Counted from the stretch's first letter, positions 8,801 to 20,280 are shown. The stretch is DNA of 41,849 bases from an uncultured Enterobacteriaceae bacterium (GCA_947631255.1 CANRKT010000031.1:1-41849); one strand, 5' to 3'. The notes: generated from the letters alone by a model not told the origin. Made by a program: numbers and translations.

Positions 8801-10447
8801 ATGTCGAATAAAGCCTTTCATTACCAAGACCCATTCCCGCTTAAGAAAGAGAAAACCGAGTACTACTTACTCACCAGTGATTATGTATCGGTCGCTAATT
8901 TTGATGGCAACGAAATCCTGAAAGTTGATCCTCAAGCACTGACATTACTGGCTAAACATGCCTTTCATGATGCCTCTTTTATGTTACGTCCCGCGCATCA
9001 GCAGCAAGTAGCCGATATCCTGAATGACCCGCAAGCCAGTGAAAACGACAAATATGTCGCTCTGCAATTCCTGCGTAACTCTGAAATCGCGGCCAAAGGG
9101 ATCCTGCCAACCTGTCAGGATACGGGTACCGCCATCATCATGGGTAAAAAGGGTCAGCAGGTCTGGACTGGCGGTGGTGATGAAGCGGCTCTGTCATTGG
9201 GAGTGTACAGCACCTTTATCGAAGATAACCTGCGATATTCCCAGAACGCTGCGCTGGATATGTACCGAGAAGTTAATACGGGCACCAACTTGCCAGCACA
9301 GATAGACCTCTACAGTGTCGATGGGGACGAGTATAAATTCCTCTGCATCGCAAAAGGCGGCGGTTCCGCGAATAAAACTTATCTGTACCAGGAAACTAAA
9401 GCACTGCTTTCACCGGTTAAACTCAAAAATTATCTGGTCGATAAAATGCGCAGCCTCGGCACAGCAGCCTGCCCACCGTATCACGTGGCCTTTGTGATTG
9501 GCGGGACTTCTGCAGAAGCCACACTGAAGACCGTTAAACTGGCTTCCACCAAGTATTACGACGAACTGCCGACTTCCGGTAATGAGCACGGTCAGGCATT
9601 CCGCGATATTGAACTTGAGCAAGAGCTGCTGGAAGAAGCGCAGAATCTGGGTTTAGGTGCGCAGTTTGGCGGTAAATATTTTGCTCATGATATTCGTGTC
9701 ATTCGCCTGCCACGTCACGGAGCATCCTGTCCGGTGGGGATGGGCGTGTCTTGTTCAGCAGACCGTAATATTAAAGGCAAAATCAACAAACAGGGCGTAT
9801 GGCTGGAAAAACTGGAAAATAATCCGGGGAAATATATTCCTGAGTCGTTGCGTCAGACCGGCGAGGGTGAGGCGGTCAAAGTTGACCTGAACCGTCCGAT
9901 GTCAGAGATTCTGGCTCAACTCTCTTCTTATCCTGTCTCAACCCGTCTTTCATTGAGCGGCACCATTGTTGTGGCGCGAGATATTGCGCATGCGAAATTG
10001 AAAGAGCGTATCGATAACGGAGAAGGGGTGCCACAGTATGTCAAAGATCACCCTATCTACTATGCCGGACCTGCGAAAACACCAGAGGGTTATGCATCAG
10101 GATCACTCGGGCCGACAACTGCTGGGCGCATGGATTCCTATGTTGATGCTTTACAGGCGCATGGTGGCAGCAAGATCATGCTGGCCAAAGGAAATCGCAG
10201 CCAGCAAGTGACTGATGCCTGCCACAAACACGGTGGTTTCTACCTTGGCAGTATTGGTGGTCCGGCAGCCGTACTGGCACAGAACAGCATTAAAAGTCTT
10301 GAATGTATCGAGTACCCGGAATTAGGGATGGAAGCTATCTGGAAGATTGAAGTTGAGGATTTCCCAGCCTTTATCCTTGTAGATGATAAAGGAAATGACT
10401 TCTTCCAGCAGATCCAGTCTTCCCAGTGTGCTCAATGTGTTAAGTAA
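8801..10447 (+). CDS. fumA: Fumarate hydratase, class I (iron-sulfur)
   Basis: Iron-sulfur fumarase of the TCA cycle that interconverts fumarate and (S)-malate. From ATG at 8801 the product is 548 residues, starting [16 protein letters not shown] like E. coli FumA and FumB and equal in length. An in-frame ATG at 8753 would add 16 residues with no family similarity. The three [4Fe-4S] ligands are C105 (LPTCQDTG), C224 (AACPPYH) and C318 (GVSCSADRN). The substrate-binding block [14 protein letters not shown] is present. It ends at a strong terminator and is followed by fumC on the same strand, the same fumA-fumC pair as E. coli. FumA normally serves rich aerobic or microaerobic conditions because its cluster is oxygen sensitive. 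Confidence 0.97.
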   Translation: MSNKAFHYQDPFPLKKEKTEYYLLTSDYVSVANFDGNEILKVDPQALTLLAKHAFHDASFMLRPAHQQQVADILNDPQASENDKYVALQFLRNSEIAAKGILPTCQDTGTAIIMGKKGQQVWTGGGDEAALSLGVYSTFIEDNLRYSQNAALDMYREVNTGTNLPAQIDLYSVDGDEYKFLCIAKGGGSANKTYLYQETKALLSPVKLKNYLVDKMRSLGTAACPPYHVAFVIGGTSAEATLKTVKLASTKYYDELPTSGNEHGQAFRDIELEQELLEEAQNLGLGAQFGGKYFAHDIRVIRLPRHGASCPVGMGVSCSADRNIKGKINKQGVWLEKLENNPGKYIPESLRQTGEGEAVKVDLNRPMSEILAQLSSYPVSTRLSLSGTIVVARDIAHAKLKERIDNGEGVPQYVKDHPIYYAGPAKTPEGYASGSLGPTTAGRMDSYVDALQAHGGSKIMLAKGNRSQQVTDACHKHGGFYLGSIGGPAAVLAQNSIKSLECIEYPELGMEAIWKIEVEDFPAFILVDDKGNDFFQQIQSSQCAQCVK

Positions 10448-10453
10448 TTTATG

Positions 10454-10486
10454 AACCGCCCGGCTAACCCATGGGCGGTTTTTTTT
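10454..10486 (+). terminator. Intrinsic terminator of fumA
   Basis: AACCGCCC at 10454-10461 pairs with GGGCGGTT at 10473-10480 and is followed by six more T residues (10481-10486). It lies 7 bp after the fumA stop and 19 bp before the fumC start, so fumC probably depends on partial read-through or on a promoter inside fumA. Confidence 0.9.
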
Positions 10487-10504
10487 ATCGCGTGAGGAGA
10501 AAAC

Positions 10505-11902
10505 ATGAAATCCAGTCGCAGTGAAAAAGACTCAATGGGCTCTATCGATGTCCCGGCGGACAAATTATGGGGAGCACAGACTCAGCGCTCCCTTGCACAC
10601 TTCCGTATTTCAACAGAAAAAATGCCGACTGCGCTCATTCAGGCGCTCGCCCTGACGAAACGGGCAGCTGCTAAAGTAAATGCGGATTTAGGGTTGCTGC
10701 CGACAGAAAAAGCCAGTGTGATTATTCAGGCGGCAGATGAAGTGTTGGCGGGCCAGCATCCGGACGAGTTTCCATTGGCGGTCTGGCAGACCGGTTCTGG
10801 TACGCAGAGCAACATGAATATGAATGAAGTGCTGGCGAACCGTGCCAGTGAATTGCTGGGGGGGGCGCGTGGTATGGCGCGTCTGGTCCACCCTAATGAT
10901 GATGTGAACAAAAGCCAGAGTTCGAATGATGTCTTTCCTACCGCGATGCATGTTGCTGCTATTATCGCGATGAGGGAACAGCTATTGCCACAGTTGGGCG
11001 AGCTCACTGCCACCCTGGCGGAGAAAGCACGGCAGTTTCAGGACATTGTCAAAATTGGTCGCACCCATTTGCAGGATGCCACCCCGCTAACCTTGGGACA
11101 GGAAATTTCTGGCTGGGTTGCGATGCTGGAGCATAATTCCCGCCATATTGAGCACAGTTTACCGCATCTCAGTGAACTGGCACTCGGCGGAACCGCCGTA
11201 GGAACCGGACTCAATACCCACCCGGAGTATGCGGTGCGCGTTGCCCGTGAACTGGCTGAGATCACGGGACAGTCTTTTATTACCGCACCGAACAAATTTG
11301 AGGCACTGGCAACCTGCGATGCCCTGGTCCATAGCCATGGTGCGCTGAAAGGTCTGGCGGCATCGCTGATGAAAATTGCCAATGATGTTCGCTGGCTGGC
11401 TTCAGGCCCACGCTGTGGGATCGGTGAGATTTCGATTCCGGAGAATGAGCCAGGGAGCTCAATCATGCCGGGTAAAGTCAATCCAACGCAGTGTGAAGCC
11501 CTGACCATGCTGTGTTGTCAGGTGATGGGGAATGATGTGGCTGTTAATATGGGCGGTGCATCCGGCAACTTTGAGTTGAATGTTTACCGCCCGATGGTTA
11601 TCCATAATGTCTTGCAGTCAGTCCGGCTGCTGGCTGATGGTATGGACAGTTTTAATCATCATTGTGCTATTGGCATTGAGCCAAATCGGGAACGTATCAG
11701 TCAGTTACTCAATGAATCATTAATGCTCGTCACAGCGCTCAATACCCATATTGGCTACGATAAGGCGGCTGAAATTGCTAAAAAGGCCCATAAAGAGGGG
11801 CTGACGCTGAAAGAGGCCGCGCTGAAACTGGGTTACCTGACCGCCAGTGAATTTGATGCCTGGGTTCGACCTGAGCAGATGGTGGGCAGCCTGCCTTCAT
11901 GA
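10505..11902 (+). CDS. fumC: Fumarate hydratase, class II (iron-independent)
   Basis: Oxidation-resistant homotetrameric fumarase of the aspartase/fumarase superfamily. It takes over malate formation when iron is scarce or superoxide damages FumA. It has 465 residues, the family length. The superfamily signature [11 protein letters not shown] is at 317-327, with the catalytic loop serine S318. The catalytic-base region is [16 protein letters not shown] with H188, and the block [14 protein letters not shown] is also present. The start at 10505 has an excellent ribosome binding site, AGGAG, 5 bases upstream. Its stop is one base from the stop of the convergent tus gene, with no terminator between them. 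SoxS or Fur control is expected from E. coli but no operator was confirmed. Confidence 0.97.
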   Translation: MKSSRSEKDSMGSIDVPADKLWGAQTQRSLAHFRISTEKMPTALIQALALTKRAAAKVNADLGLLPTEKASVIIQAADEVLAGQHPDEFPLAVWQTGSGTQSNMNMNEVLANRASELLGGARGMARLVHPNDDVNKSQSSNDVFPTAMHVAAIIAMREQLLPQLGELTATLAEKARQFQDIVKIGRTHLQDATPLTLGQEISGWVAMLEHNSRHIEHSLPHLSELALGGTAVGTGLNTHPEYAVRVARELAEITGQSFITAPNKFEALATCDALVHSHGALKGLAASLMKIANDVRWLASGPRCGIGEISIPENEPGSSIMPGKVNPTQCEALTMLCCQVMGNDVAVNMGGASGNFELNVYRPMVIHNVLQSVRLLADGMDSFNHHCAIGIEPNRERISQLLNESLMLVTALNTHIGYDKAAEIAKKAHKEGLTLKEAALKLGYLTASEFDAWVRPEQMVGSLPS

Positions 11903-11903
11903 T

Positions 11904-12833
11904 TCAGGGCTGATAGTAAAGGTGCAGTCGCGGGATAATTAATACCAGCGGCTGCGCATCAGGTTTATAGCGATGCTGGATATTGTCGGCATCATAGTTC
12001 GACAGTTCACCGATTTGGGGGAGGCTTTCCCCCTGATCACGCTGACAGAGAATGAGCAGAGGAGAAGGGCAGGCGTGCTGCACTTGTTTCTGCGTTTTTT
12101 GGTACCAGACACGTGCCACCGGCTGTACTTTTACCGGCCGTTTTATTTTCAATACCGTATTTTCAGGTAACCGCGCAATATCGTTAATCTCTTGGGTTAA
12201 ACGCTCAGCCCATTGTTCTTTGGTCCAGGGTGGCACTGCACGACAGCCTTTCAGGCTGTGATGCAGATCCTCCAGCACTTGCTCCCGGGTCAGATTTTTA
12301 ATCACCTGTTTATTTGCCCAACCAAAGCGGACGGTATCAGGCGTATCGAGCAGGGTAATGGTGCGGTAAGCGTTCAGAGTGATCAGACCCGGAATATAGC
12401 GATGTACCCACTCAAAACGTTGAGCAGAGCTAAGGCCGGAGTCTACAGTAATGATTTCCTCTAACGTTTTTTTCAGCGAATTGATATCCGCAATCTGCAG
12501 ACTCAGCTGCTGATACTGCTTTTTAGTGACGTTGTAACAAATAGCCCCCGGCAGACGAACTGCCACTTTACTGCTGATATTCTCTGACTGCTGCTGAATA
12601 AACAGATGAGTCAAATGCGCCTGATTCATCTCATGAGCCGTCTGACCCACATGCTGACTCACCTTGATATATGAGACAGGATCATGCTCCTTACCTTTAG
12701 CAGTCTGTGGTAATGAAAATACCCGACCAGCCAGCAGCGGTGGCTGCTCAAGTTCATCGCGAAACTGCATCAGAGCACGCTCAAGAGCCCGAAAGGTAGA
12801 AGTCATTCGTTCAACGACGTCATAGCTTGCCAT
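11904..12833 (-). CDS. tus: Tus, DNA replication terminus site-binding protein
   Basis: Monomeric protein that binds Ter sites and blocks the DnaB helicase from one side, trapping replication forks in the terminus. It has 309 residues, the E. coli length. Conserved blocks are [33 protein letters not shown] and [10 protein letters not shown], and the C-terminal PRLHLYYQP is also conserved. [16 protein letters not shown] belongs to the interdomain strands that grip the DNA major groove. The start has AGAGG six bases upstream. A Ter site lies just upstream, so Tus is expected to repress its own transcription as in E. coli. It converges with fumC. In E. coli the upstream neighbour is rstB, which is missing here. 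Confidence 0.96.
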   Translation of the reverse strand: MASYDVVERMTSTFRALERALMQFRDELEQPPLLAGRVFSLPQTAKGKEHDPVSYIKVSQHVGQTAHEMNQAHLTHLFIQQQSENISSKVAVRLPGAICYNVTKKQYQQLSLQIADINSLKKTLEEIITVDSGLSSAQRFEWVHRYIPGLITLNAYRTITLLDTPDTVRFGWANKQVIKNLTREQVLEDLHHSLKGCRAVPPWTKEQWAERLTQEINDIARLPENTVLKIKRPVKVQPVARVWYQKTQKQVQHACPSPLLILCQRDQGESLPQIGELSNYDADNIQHRYKPDAQPLVLIIPRLHLYYQP

Positions 12834-12841
12834 TATTGCCT

Positions 12842-12864
12842 CTAATTAGTTACAACATGCTGTT
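12842..12864 (-). promoter_or_regulatory. Ter replication-arrest site in the tus leader (TerB equivalent)
   Basis: Read on the minus strand, AGCATGTTGTAACTAA matches the E. coli TerB core (AGTATGTTGTAACTAA) at 15 of 16 bases. This includes the invariant GTTGTAAC and the G that pairs with the locking cytosine. The site lies 9 bp upstream of the tus start codon. By the E. coli orientation rule it should stop forks moving from high to low coordinates and let forks pass the other way. It should also serve as the tus autorepression operator. Confidence 0.93.
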
Positions 12865-12956
12865 ATTTGTAACATAATACGCCAGCATCGGCAACGGTGC
12901 CTGGTTGAGAATGTTTCTGGCAAGAGGGCCATTCAACTGTTCGAGAGCCAGTAGAC

Positions 12957-13688
12957 TCAGAGGCCGGTTTCCCAGGCATGAGGGGCAAATAAATAGCCTT
13001 TATTGCGGATGGTTTTTATACGAAAGGGCTCTGTTGCACTGTCGTTAAGCTTCTTCCGCAACCTGGAAATAGCCACATCGACACTGCGATCCAGCCCGTC
13101 ATAGCTGACACCGCGCAGGTTTTTCAATAGCGCATCGCGGTCCATAATCTGGCCTGCATGGGTGGCAAGCTCCCAGAGTAAATCGAAATCGGCAGTCGAT
13201 AAGATAATATTCTCATCGATAAGCCTGACCTGGCGGTTAACAGGATCGATAAAGAGACTGCCAAAATGGAGCGCTTTATGCAGTGTCAGGGCTGCCGATT
13301 TGCCATGATTCGCGCTGAGTGCATCCGGACGATGCTGACGTAAATGCAAGCGTAAGCGTGCCAGCAATACTGCGGGAGGGGTCGTTTTAAGCAGATAATC
13401 ATTGGCCCCCATTTCCAGTGCCAGAATATGGTTCATATCGCTATCCAGCGCGGTTAACAGGACTATCGGACCTTCCCAGCGTGGACGCAGATCCCGGCAT
13501 AGGGTCATACCATCTTTACCCGGTAACATGATATCCAGTAATACCAAGTCAGGCTGTTGTTGTTCAATAACCGCCTCAGCCAGATCGCCCCGACTTTCAA
13601 CGATAACTTCAATATCATGTTTTGCCAGATAAGTGGTGATTAAGCACCCGATTCTCAGGTCATCTTCGACAAATACGATTCTATTCAT
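12957..13688 (-). CDS. rstA: RstA-type OmpR-family response regulator
   Basis: A 243-residue two-component response regulator. The receiver domain (about 1-118) has the acidic pocket E8, D9 and D10, the phosphorylation site D52 in LVLLDIMLPGKDG, the switch threonine in LLTALD and the lysine K101. The C-terminal winged-helix DNA-binding domain (about 135-238) ends with VDVAISRLRKKL and KTIRNKGYLF. Overall sequence and position between tus and folM match E. coli RstA. There, RstA is part of the PhoPQ regulon and is phosphorylated by the RstB kinase, whose gene lies between rstA and tus. Here only 123 bp separate rstA from tus and no kinase gene fits, so RstA is an orphan at this locus. Confidence 0.9.
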   Translation of the reverse strand: MNRIVFVEDDLRIGCLITTYLAKHDIEVIVESRGDLAEAVIEQQQPDLVLLDIMLPGKDGMTLCRDLRPRWEGPIVLLTALDSDMNHILALEMGANDYLLKTTPPAVLLARLRLHLRQHRPDALSANHGKSAALTLHKALHFGSLFIDPVNRQVRLIDENIILSTADFDLLWELATHAGQIMDRDALLKNLRGVSYDGLDRSVDVAISRLRKKLNDSATEPFRIKTIRNKGYLFAPHAWETGL

Positions 13689-13750
13689 GATGGGTTATGC
13701 CGGAATTTAAAGAACCAGTACAGAGTATCTGAAAGAATCACAACCGCGCG

Positions 13751-14464
13751 TTAACGAAGAGGCCGTCCGCCATCAACCCCGTGAGTTCGACCGGTCACAT
13801 AGCGACTGGCAAGCAGATATTCCACCAGGCGGACAATTTCCTCGGCACCAGGCTCTATTTTCATTAACGACTTATCCAGAGATTGCTGGCGATAGGCGGT
13901 ATCATCATGATCGTTAAACATAATCATTGCCGGCGCAATGGCATTAACTTTAATCTCGGGCGCCAGTTTACGGGCAAAGGAACGGGTCATATTATCGAGA
14001 GCGGCTTTACTTGCGGCATAGGCAATATGCTTGCTACTCCCACGTTCTGCAACATAATCGGTCAGGTGGATAATATCGCCGCTGGCGGGCTCTGAGCCAC
14101 GCAGCAGGGGAGCAAATTCATGATTGAGTAAATAAGGAACTTTGACGTGGATTTGCATCATCCTGTCCAGCGTACAGCCTAAAGAAACCTCTGGGATTTC
14201 TGCCTGCCAGTCACTGGCATTGTGAATAATGGCACGTAACGAAGGCGTGATAGTACGAACCTGTTTTGCAAAGTCCAGAATGCCTTCATCGTCTGAAAAA
14301 TCGGCTTCAAGACAGATAACACCCGCCTGTTTTAGCAGGTCAATGGCCGGGTAATGGGTTCGATAACTGATAATCAGCGGTTGTTTCCGGGCAACAAAGT
14401 GCTGTGCCAGCGCCAACCCAATTCGTTTTCCTCCACCGGTCAGGACAATCGGTCGATGTGTCAT
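13751..14464 (-). CDS. folM: FolM, dihydromonapterin reductase (short-chain dehydrogenase)
   Basis: NADPH-dependent pteridine reductase that makes tetrahydromonapterin and has some dihydrofolate reductase activity. It is a 237-residue short-chain dehydrogenase. The cofactor loop TGGGKRIG is at 9-16, the arginine-containing YRTHYPA block is near residue 34, and IIHNAS is at 79-84. The catalytic Y149 and K153 lie in YAASKAALDNMTRSFARKLAPE. The TGGGKRIG and YRTHYPA motifs and the locus next to rstA favour FolM over a FabG-type reductase. The E. coli neighbour ydgC is absent. The gene is probably transcribed alone; 62 bp separate it from rstA on the same strand, so co-transcription is possible. 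Confidence 0.92.
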   Translation of the reverse strand: MTHRPIVLTGGGKRIGLALAQHFVARKQPLIISYRTHYPAIDLLKQAGVICLEADFSDDEGILDFAKQVRTITPSLRAIIHNASDWQAEIPEVSLGCTLDRMMQIHVKVPYLLNHEFAPLLRGSEPASGDIIHLTDYVAERGSSKHIAYAASKAALDNMTRSFARKLAPEIKVNAIAPAMIMFNDHDDTAYRQQSLDKSLMKIEPGAEEIVRLVEYLLASRYVTGRTHGVDGGRPLR

Positions 14465-14643
14465 GTTGTTCCCTTATTCTGCTTTTTAAAAATAGCAGAC
14501 AGAACTGTTCTGCTAAGTGCGAGTTATATTCTATATGATAGCGCCTCTGACTGGCTAAGCGTCTGTTATCTTTAAAAGAACCAGAAAAACCTAACTGAAG
14601 ACGAGGAAAGGCTCTGAAGTGACAGTCTCTTTTTGACCTGCAT

Positions 14644-14669
14644 AAAAAAAGACAGCCAAAGCTGTCTTT
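14644..14669 (-). terminator. Intrinsic terminator of ydgH
   Basis: On the minus strand AAAGACAGC, loop TTTG, GCTGTCTTT is followed by TTTTATG. This 9-bp stem with a tetraloop and U-run lies 46 bp past the ydgH stop and upstream of folM. Confidence 0.88.
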
Positions 14670-14714
14670 AACGTGCTGACAAAGGGAGAGAAAGAGGGGC
14701 TTTCTTTGTAAAAA

Positions 14715-15659
14715 TTATTTATACAAGTCAGCACTAATAGTGATATTGCCACCATTTTCCTGCCACTGACGGGTCAGGTGATAGTATTTAGCCCCTTTCT
14801 TCGCTGCTCGTTTTGCAACCTGATAAGAAATTTCAGTGCTGCTACTGTAGTTACCGGTGAATTTAACACTGTCGAATGGCACCATTTGTGCAGCGGTCAC
14901 TTTATTCAATTCTTCGATTTTTGTACCATCTGGCAAGGTGACAGTGTAACGCCCACCTTTGGACGACTGGGTTTCAAAGAAACGACCAACATCACGGCTT
15001 GGCGCTTCAGAAGAGGCAACGCCTGGAATTTCTACGCGTTTAGCCGCTTCGCCACCTTCGGCCAGAGCCGCTTTACCTGCTTCAGAATCGACAGGAATGG
15101 CATCCGGATTTTGCACCACACGTTCTTTAGCATCGGCTTTATAGATAAAGGCAGTAATACGCTGGTTTCCGCCCTGGTTGACGTCTACCTGGCGAACAAT
15201 AAAGAATGAGGCCGCGTCTTTCGCTTTTGCTGCTTTAGCAATCGCTTCGTTAATATCAGGCTGGTTACGATAGAAACCTTGCACCGTAACGGTATCGAAC
15301 GGCTGAAGTTTATTGGCACGTTCTTTCGATAATTCAGTAAGGCCATTAATGATGCGACCTTCAACAGTGGGTGCAGCAGGGGCATCTGCTTTATAGACAG
15401 CGGCTACCACACGCCAGTTGCCGCTGTTCCCGGCATCGCCGGTGTCCTGAACATAAAATGAATCTGCGCCAATTTTATCTGCGCGGCGAGAAACGGCTGA
15501 AACCGCATCACCGATAGAGTTAAAACGCCCGGTTATCACAATACTGTCGTAAGGTTGCAGAGCAGCAGCTTGTTCTGGTGTCAGTTCCGTCGCTGCCTGC
15601 ACTGACAGTGAGGTAAGTGAAATAATAGCTGACGCCAGAATGGTATTCTTGAGCTTCAT
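14715..15659 (-). CDS. ydgH: YdgH, periplasmic protein with three YdgH/BhsA/McbA-like domains
   Basis: A 314-residue secreted protein of the YdgH/BhsA/McbA (DUF1471) family. A signal peptide MKLKNTILASA... ends with cleavage after SVQA near residue 22. Three copies of the small domain follow, at about 25-92, 105-175 and 250-314. Each has the pattern PFDxVxxxGxF or similar, then an alanine-rich helix, then SFYV or YYHL and a closing strand ending in YK. The linker at about 180-245 contains ETQSSKGGRYTVTLPDG. Length and sequence match E. coli YdgH. Its function is not settled; related single-domain proteins (BhsA, McbA) are stress and biofilm proteins. It is a single-gene unit that diverges from pntA. 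Confidence 0.93.
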   Translation of the reverse strand: MKLKNTILASAIISLTSLSVQAATELTPEQAAALQPYDSIVITGRFNSIGDAVSAVSRRADKIGADSFYVQDTGDAGNSGNWRVVAAVYKADAPAAPTVEGRIINGLTELSKERANKLQPFDTVTVQGFYRNQPDINEAIAKAAKAKDAASFFIVRQVDVNQGGNQRITAFIYKADAKERVVQNPDAIPVDSEAGKAALAEGGEAAKRVEIPGVASSEAPSRDVGRFFETQSSKGGRYTVTLPDGTKIEELNKVTAAQMVPFDSVKFTGNYSSSTEISYQVAKRAAKKGAKYYHLTRQWQENGGNITISADLYK

Positions 15660-15770
15660 AAAAATTCCTTCGCCTTGCGCAAAATTGAGTACGGGTACTG
15701 CGTTTCATGACCAGTACCTGTTAGACCTCGATTATGGCATTGAAACAATACAATTGTCTGCGCCATTTTT

Positions 15771-15803
15771 GCGCCAGATATTATCTGCTTATGGATCTGG
15801 CGC
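15771..15803. repeat. Inverted repeat in the ydgH upstream region
   Basis: GCGCCAGAT at 15771-15779 faces ATCTGGCGC at 15795-15803 across a 15-base spacer, a perfect 9-bp stem. A further GCGCCA lies 11 bases upstream of the first arm. No U-run follows on either strand, so it is more likely an operator or a leader-RNA hairpin of ydgH than a terminator. Confidence 0.6.
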
Positions 15804-16155
15804 GATAATTCAACTGACTTATCTACTGTTTGAATTTTGCCCACCGACTTATATCCTCCGTTTATGCAGGTTGCGGCCATGAACATCAGACCGCTAGCTG
15901 TGAAGATGAAGAGCCAGCAGTCGTTGTTCGAATAACTTAATTGCAAAAAACACCCTACTCATCACTAAAACAGGTAAAGCTTATGACTATTTTAGTTAAC
16001 GCCTTGTTAAATAGCATCTAATTGTGGCGCAAAATCATGTTTTTACCTACCTGAAAAGCTGATTATCAGGCCTCGGTAGTAGAATTAAGATGAAAATGAC
16101 TAGTTGAAGGTACTAGGTGGAAAATATTACTGTTTATAAAATAAATACTGATAAC

Positions 16156-16169
16156 CTGATGTAGATCAC
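16156..16169. promoter_or_regulatory. FNR/CRP-like binding site upstream of pntA
   Basis: CTGAT GTAG ATCAC matches the FNR consensus TTGAT-N4-ATCAA at 8 of 10 positions, and its right half TCACA also fits a CRP half-site. It lies 164 bp before the pntA start, in the divergent region with ydgH. Which regulator and which gene it serves is inference. Confidence 0.4.
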
Positions 16170-16311
16170 AAGCGTTATTTTCAGTAGGTTATAAAAGATT
16201 AAGACAGAAACTTTTTGTAACGGGTGATTAACCAGTGGTCTGCATTGTACCTTAAATGTAGATAGCTAACTAACTAACGTTACTGTGGCAAGGTCTGACA
16301 AACCACCATAA

Positions 16312-17862
<1,551 letters not shown>

Positions 17863-17872
17863 GGGGTAGCAC

Positions 17873-19261
17873 ATGTCAGGCGGATTAGTTACAGCGGCAT
17901 ATATTGTTGCCGCGATCTTATTTATTTGTAGTCTGGCTGGTTTATCTCGCCATGAAACCTCACAACGGGGCAACCTGTTTGGTATCGTCGGGATGGCTAT
18001 TGCCTTGGTTGCCACCGTTTTTGGCCCTGAGTCGGGTAATATTGGCTGGGTGATTGTGGCGATGGTACTGGGTGGTGCGATTGGTATCAAACTGGCGAAG
18101 AAAGTCGAAATGACTGAAATGCCAGAGCTGGTTGCCGTTCTGCATAGCTTTGTGGGTCTGGCAGCGGTTCTGGTCGGCTTTAACAGCTATTTGGAACATC
18201 ATCCTGGCCTGGACTCGGTGATGGAAAATATCCATTTAACCGAAGTCTTCCTCGGTATCTTTATTGGTGCTGTTACGTTCACCGGTTCGATTGTGGCCTT
18301 TGGAAAGTTACGCGGTAAGCTCTCATCCCGGCCGTTAATGCTGCCTCATCGTCATAAGCTGAACCTGGCAGCGATAGTGGTTTCATTCCTGCTGTTAGTG
18401 GTATTTGTTCGTGCTGAAAGTACTGCGGTGCAGGTGCTGGCATTACTGGTGATGACGGGGATTTCTCTGGCCTTTGGCTGGCATTTAGTGGCATCAATTG
18501 GTGGTGCAGATATGCCGGTCGTGGTGTCGATGCTGAACTCCTACTCAGGCTGGGCAGCCGCGGCAGCAGGTTTTATGCTGAGCAACGACCTGCTGATCGT
18601 AACCGGTGCGCTGGTCGGTTCTTCAGGTGCGATTCTGTCTTACATTATGTGTAAGGCGATGAACCGCTCGTTTATCAGCGTTATTGCTGGTGGATTTGGT
18701 ACCGACGGTTCTTCTACGGGTGAAGAGGAAGAGCAGGGCGAGCATCGTGAAATCAATGCGGAAGAAACAGCTGAGCTGCTGAAAAACTCGACTTCTGTCA
18801 TCATTACCCCAGGGTATGGTATGGCGGTGGCTCAGGCTCAGTATCCGGTAGCTGAAATTACTGAAAAACTGCGGGCGCGGGGTATCAACGTTCGTTTTGG
18901 TATTCACCCTGTAGCCGGACGCCTGCCTGGTCATATGAACGTATTGCTGGCGGAAGCTCGCGTACCTTATGACGTGGTGCTGGAGATGGACGAAATCAAC
19001 GACGATTTCAGTGATACTGATACGGTATTGGTTATCGGTGCGAATGATACCGTCAACCCATCTGCGCTGGATGATCCAAAAAGTCCTATCGCGGGTATGC
19101 CTGTTCTGGAAGTCTGGAAAGCGCAGAATGTTATCGTTTTCAAACGTTCAATGAATACCGGCTATGCAGGTGTACAGAACCCGCTGTTCTTTAAAGAGAA
19201 TACCCAGATGCTGTTCGGGGATGCGAAATCCAGTGTTGAAGCTATTTTGAAAGCACTGTAA
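17873..19261 (+). CDS. pntB: NAD(P) transhydrogenase subunit beta
   Basis: Beta subunit of the proton-translocating transhydrogenase, 462 residues as in E. coli. About nine transmembrane segments occupy residues 4-260 and, with the PntA helices, form the proton channel. The conserved [13 protein letters not shown] block lies in this part. The C-terminal NADP(H)-binding domain III begins near residue 285 after an acidic EEEEQGEH stretch. It contains the [10 protein letters not shown] loop from G314, [18 protein letters not shown] and GANDTVNP, and ends with [10 protein letters not shown]. The ribosome binding site AAGGGG lies just after the pntA stop. A strong intrinsic terminator follows. Confidence 0.98.
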   Translation: MSGGLVTAAYIVAAILFICSLAGLSRHETSQRGNLFGIVGMAIALVATVFGPESGNIGWVIVAMVLGGAIGIKLAKKVEMTEMPELVAVLHSFVGLAAVLVGFNSYLEHHPGLDSVMENIHLTEVFLGIFIGAVTFTGSIVAFGKLRGKLSSRPLMLPHRHKLNLAAIVVSFLLLVVFVRAESTAVQVLALLVMTGISLAFGWHLVASIGGADMPVVVSMLNSYSGWAAAAAGFMLSNDLLIVTGALVGSSGAILSYIMCKAMNRSFISVIAGGFGTDGSSTGEEEEQGEHREINAEETAELLKNSTSVIITPGYGMAVAQAQYPVAEITEKLRARGINVRFGIHPVAGRLPGHMNVLLAEARVPYDVVLEMDEINDDFSDTDTVLVIGANDTVNPSALDDPKSPIAGMPVLEVWKAQNVIVFKRSMNTGYAGVQNPLFFKENTQMLFGDAKSSVEAILKAL

Positions 19262-19276
19262 GTCGTGGGGTAACAA

Positions 19277-19303
19277 AAGGGAAAGCATGGCTTTCCCTTT
19301 TTT
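19277..19303 (+). terminator. Intrinsic terminator of pntAB
   Basis: AAGGGAAAGC, loop ATG, GCTTTCCCTT and four further T residues give a 10-bp stem with a U-run, 15 bp after the pntB stop. The A-rich bases before the stem may allow it to work for convergent uspE transcription too. Confidence 0.92.
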
Positions 19304-19323
19304 CAATCAATTATGGCGATGTG

Positions 19324-20280
19324 CTAATCTTCATCATCCTCTTCGTCATCCCAGTCAATCGTACTTTCGAAATCGTCAGGTTTGATGACCAGCAGGTCGC
19401 AACGAAGGCTGTCGATAACCTGTTCCGCAGTATTGCCCAGAAAAGCAGCCGATAGTCCGGTGCGGCCAACAGTACCCAGTACAACAATCCCGGCTTCAAG
19501 ATGGGTCGCGAGGTTAGGAATAACTTCCTCCGCCAGCCCCTTTTCAACATGTGTCATATTTTCATTGATCGAATATCTTTGTCGTAAGGCTTTCATGGCA
19601 ATGAGATGCTGACCACGAATGGCGTTGTTATAGGTACTGGAGTCAAAGTCAGGTAACTCGATGGCGATACTGATTGGCGTTATTGGATAGGCACCCACTA
19701 AATGCACTTCAGTCTTGTCAACCTTGCTGGCTAGCAGAATAGTATCCCGCAGGAGTTTCTCGTTTAAAGCATCATGATGTGGTTCTTCGCTGGTCAGGTT
19801 AACTGCAACCAGCGCTTTTCCGCCTTTAGGCCAGGGCTTGTCTTTAACTATCCATACCGGACAAGGGCACTTGCGCAAAAGGTGCCAGTCTGTGGGGGTA
19901 AACAGCACCGCACTCAAGCGATCGTACTGGTGTGCCATTTTTAACAGCAGATCATGCTCGGCCGTAATGACTTCCTGAATAATGGCTTCAAAAGGGTGAT
20001 TGTGCCAGACCACCTTAATTTCAATTGGAACTCCTGCATCAATATACGCCTGGGCTTGTTCTTTAACCCAGGCAGTACGCTGACTAATGACGCCTTTGCG
20101 CATCGCGACACGTTCATCAGGCGACAGCAGGGTAGTCATTTCATAGGAAAATTCATAGATAGGTAAAAAGGCTTTAATTTTACAACCAATGCGGTGATGT
20201 AAATAAACTGCACGGCGTAAAGCAGGTTGATCATCTTGCGTGGCGTCAATGGCTACAAGTACATTTTGATAGTTTGCCAT
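19324..20280 (-). CDS. uspE: Universal stress protein E
   Basis: Tandem-domain universal stress protein, 318 residues from ATG at 20280, which has an AGGAG site 5 bases upstream. The longer frame to 20313 adds 11 unrelated residues. Two Usp domains are visible at about 1-150 and 155-300. The C-terminal one carries the nucleotide-loop pattern [21 protein letters not shown]. The protein ends in an acidic stretch ([10 protein letters not shown]) like that of E. coli UspE. Family members act in stress resistance, aggregation and motility. Position downstream of fnr on the same strand is conserved in enterics, and the gap is 116 bp. Confidence 0.95.
   Translation of the reverse strand: MANYQNVLVAIDATQDDQPALRRAVYLHHRIGCKIKAFLPIYEFSYEMTTLLSPDERVAMRKGVISQRTAWVKEQAQAYIDAGVPIEIKVVWHNHPFEAIIQEVITAEHDLLLKMAHQYDRLSAVLFTPTDWHLLRKCPCPVWIVKDKPWPKGGKALVAVNLTSEEPHHDALNEKLLRDTILLASKVDKTEVHLVGAYPITPISIAIELPDFDSSTYNNAIRGQHLIAMKALRQRYSINENMTHVEKGLAEEVIPNLATHLEAGIVVLGTVGRTGLSAAFLGNTAEQVIDSLRCDLLVIKPDDFESTIDWDDEEDDED

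Noticed and set aside
12527-12544. GTTGTAAC Ter-core sequence on the plus strand inside tus
   Set aside because: The flanking bases do not fit the Ter consensus (AGTGAC before the core, AAATA after; the locking G is misplaced) and it encodes ordinary Tus residues. Chance match.
12866-12956. Stop-free minus-strand stretch after rstA that could be a kinase remnant
   Set aside because: Translations in all frames show no RstB similarity, and there is no start codon or ribosome binding site. Too short to call a pseudogene.
15656-15946. 96-codon minus-strand frame upstream of ydgH
   Set aside because: It overlaps the ydgH promoter and leader, has no ribosome binding site or recognisable family, and its composition is like non-coding DNA.
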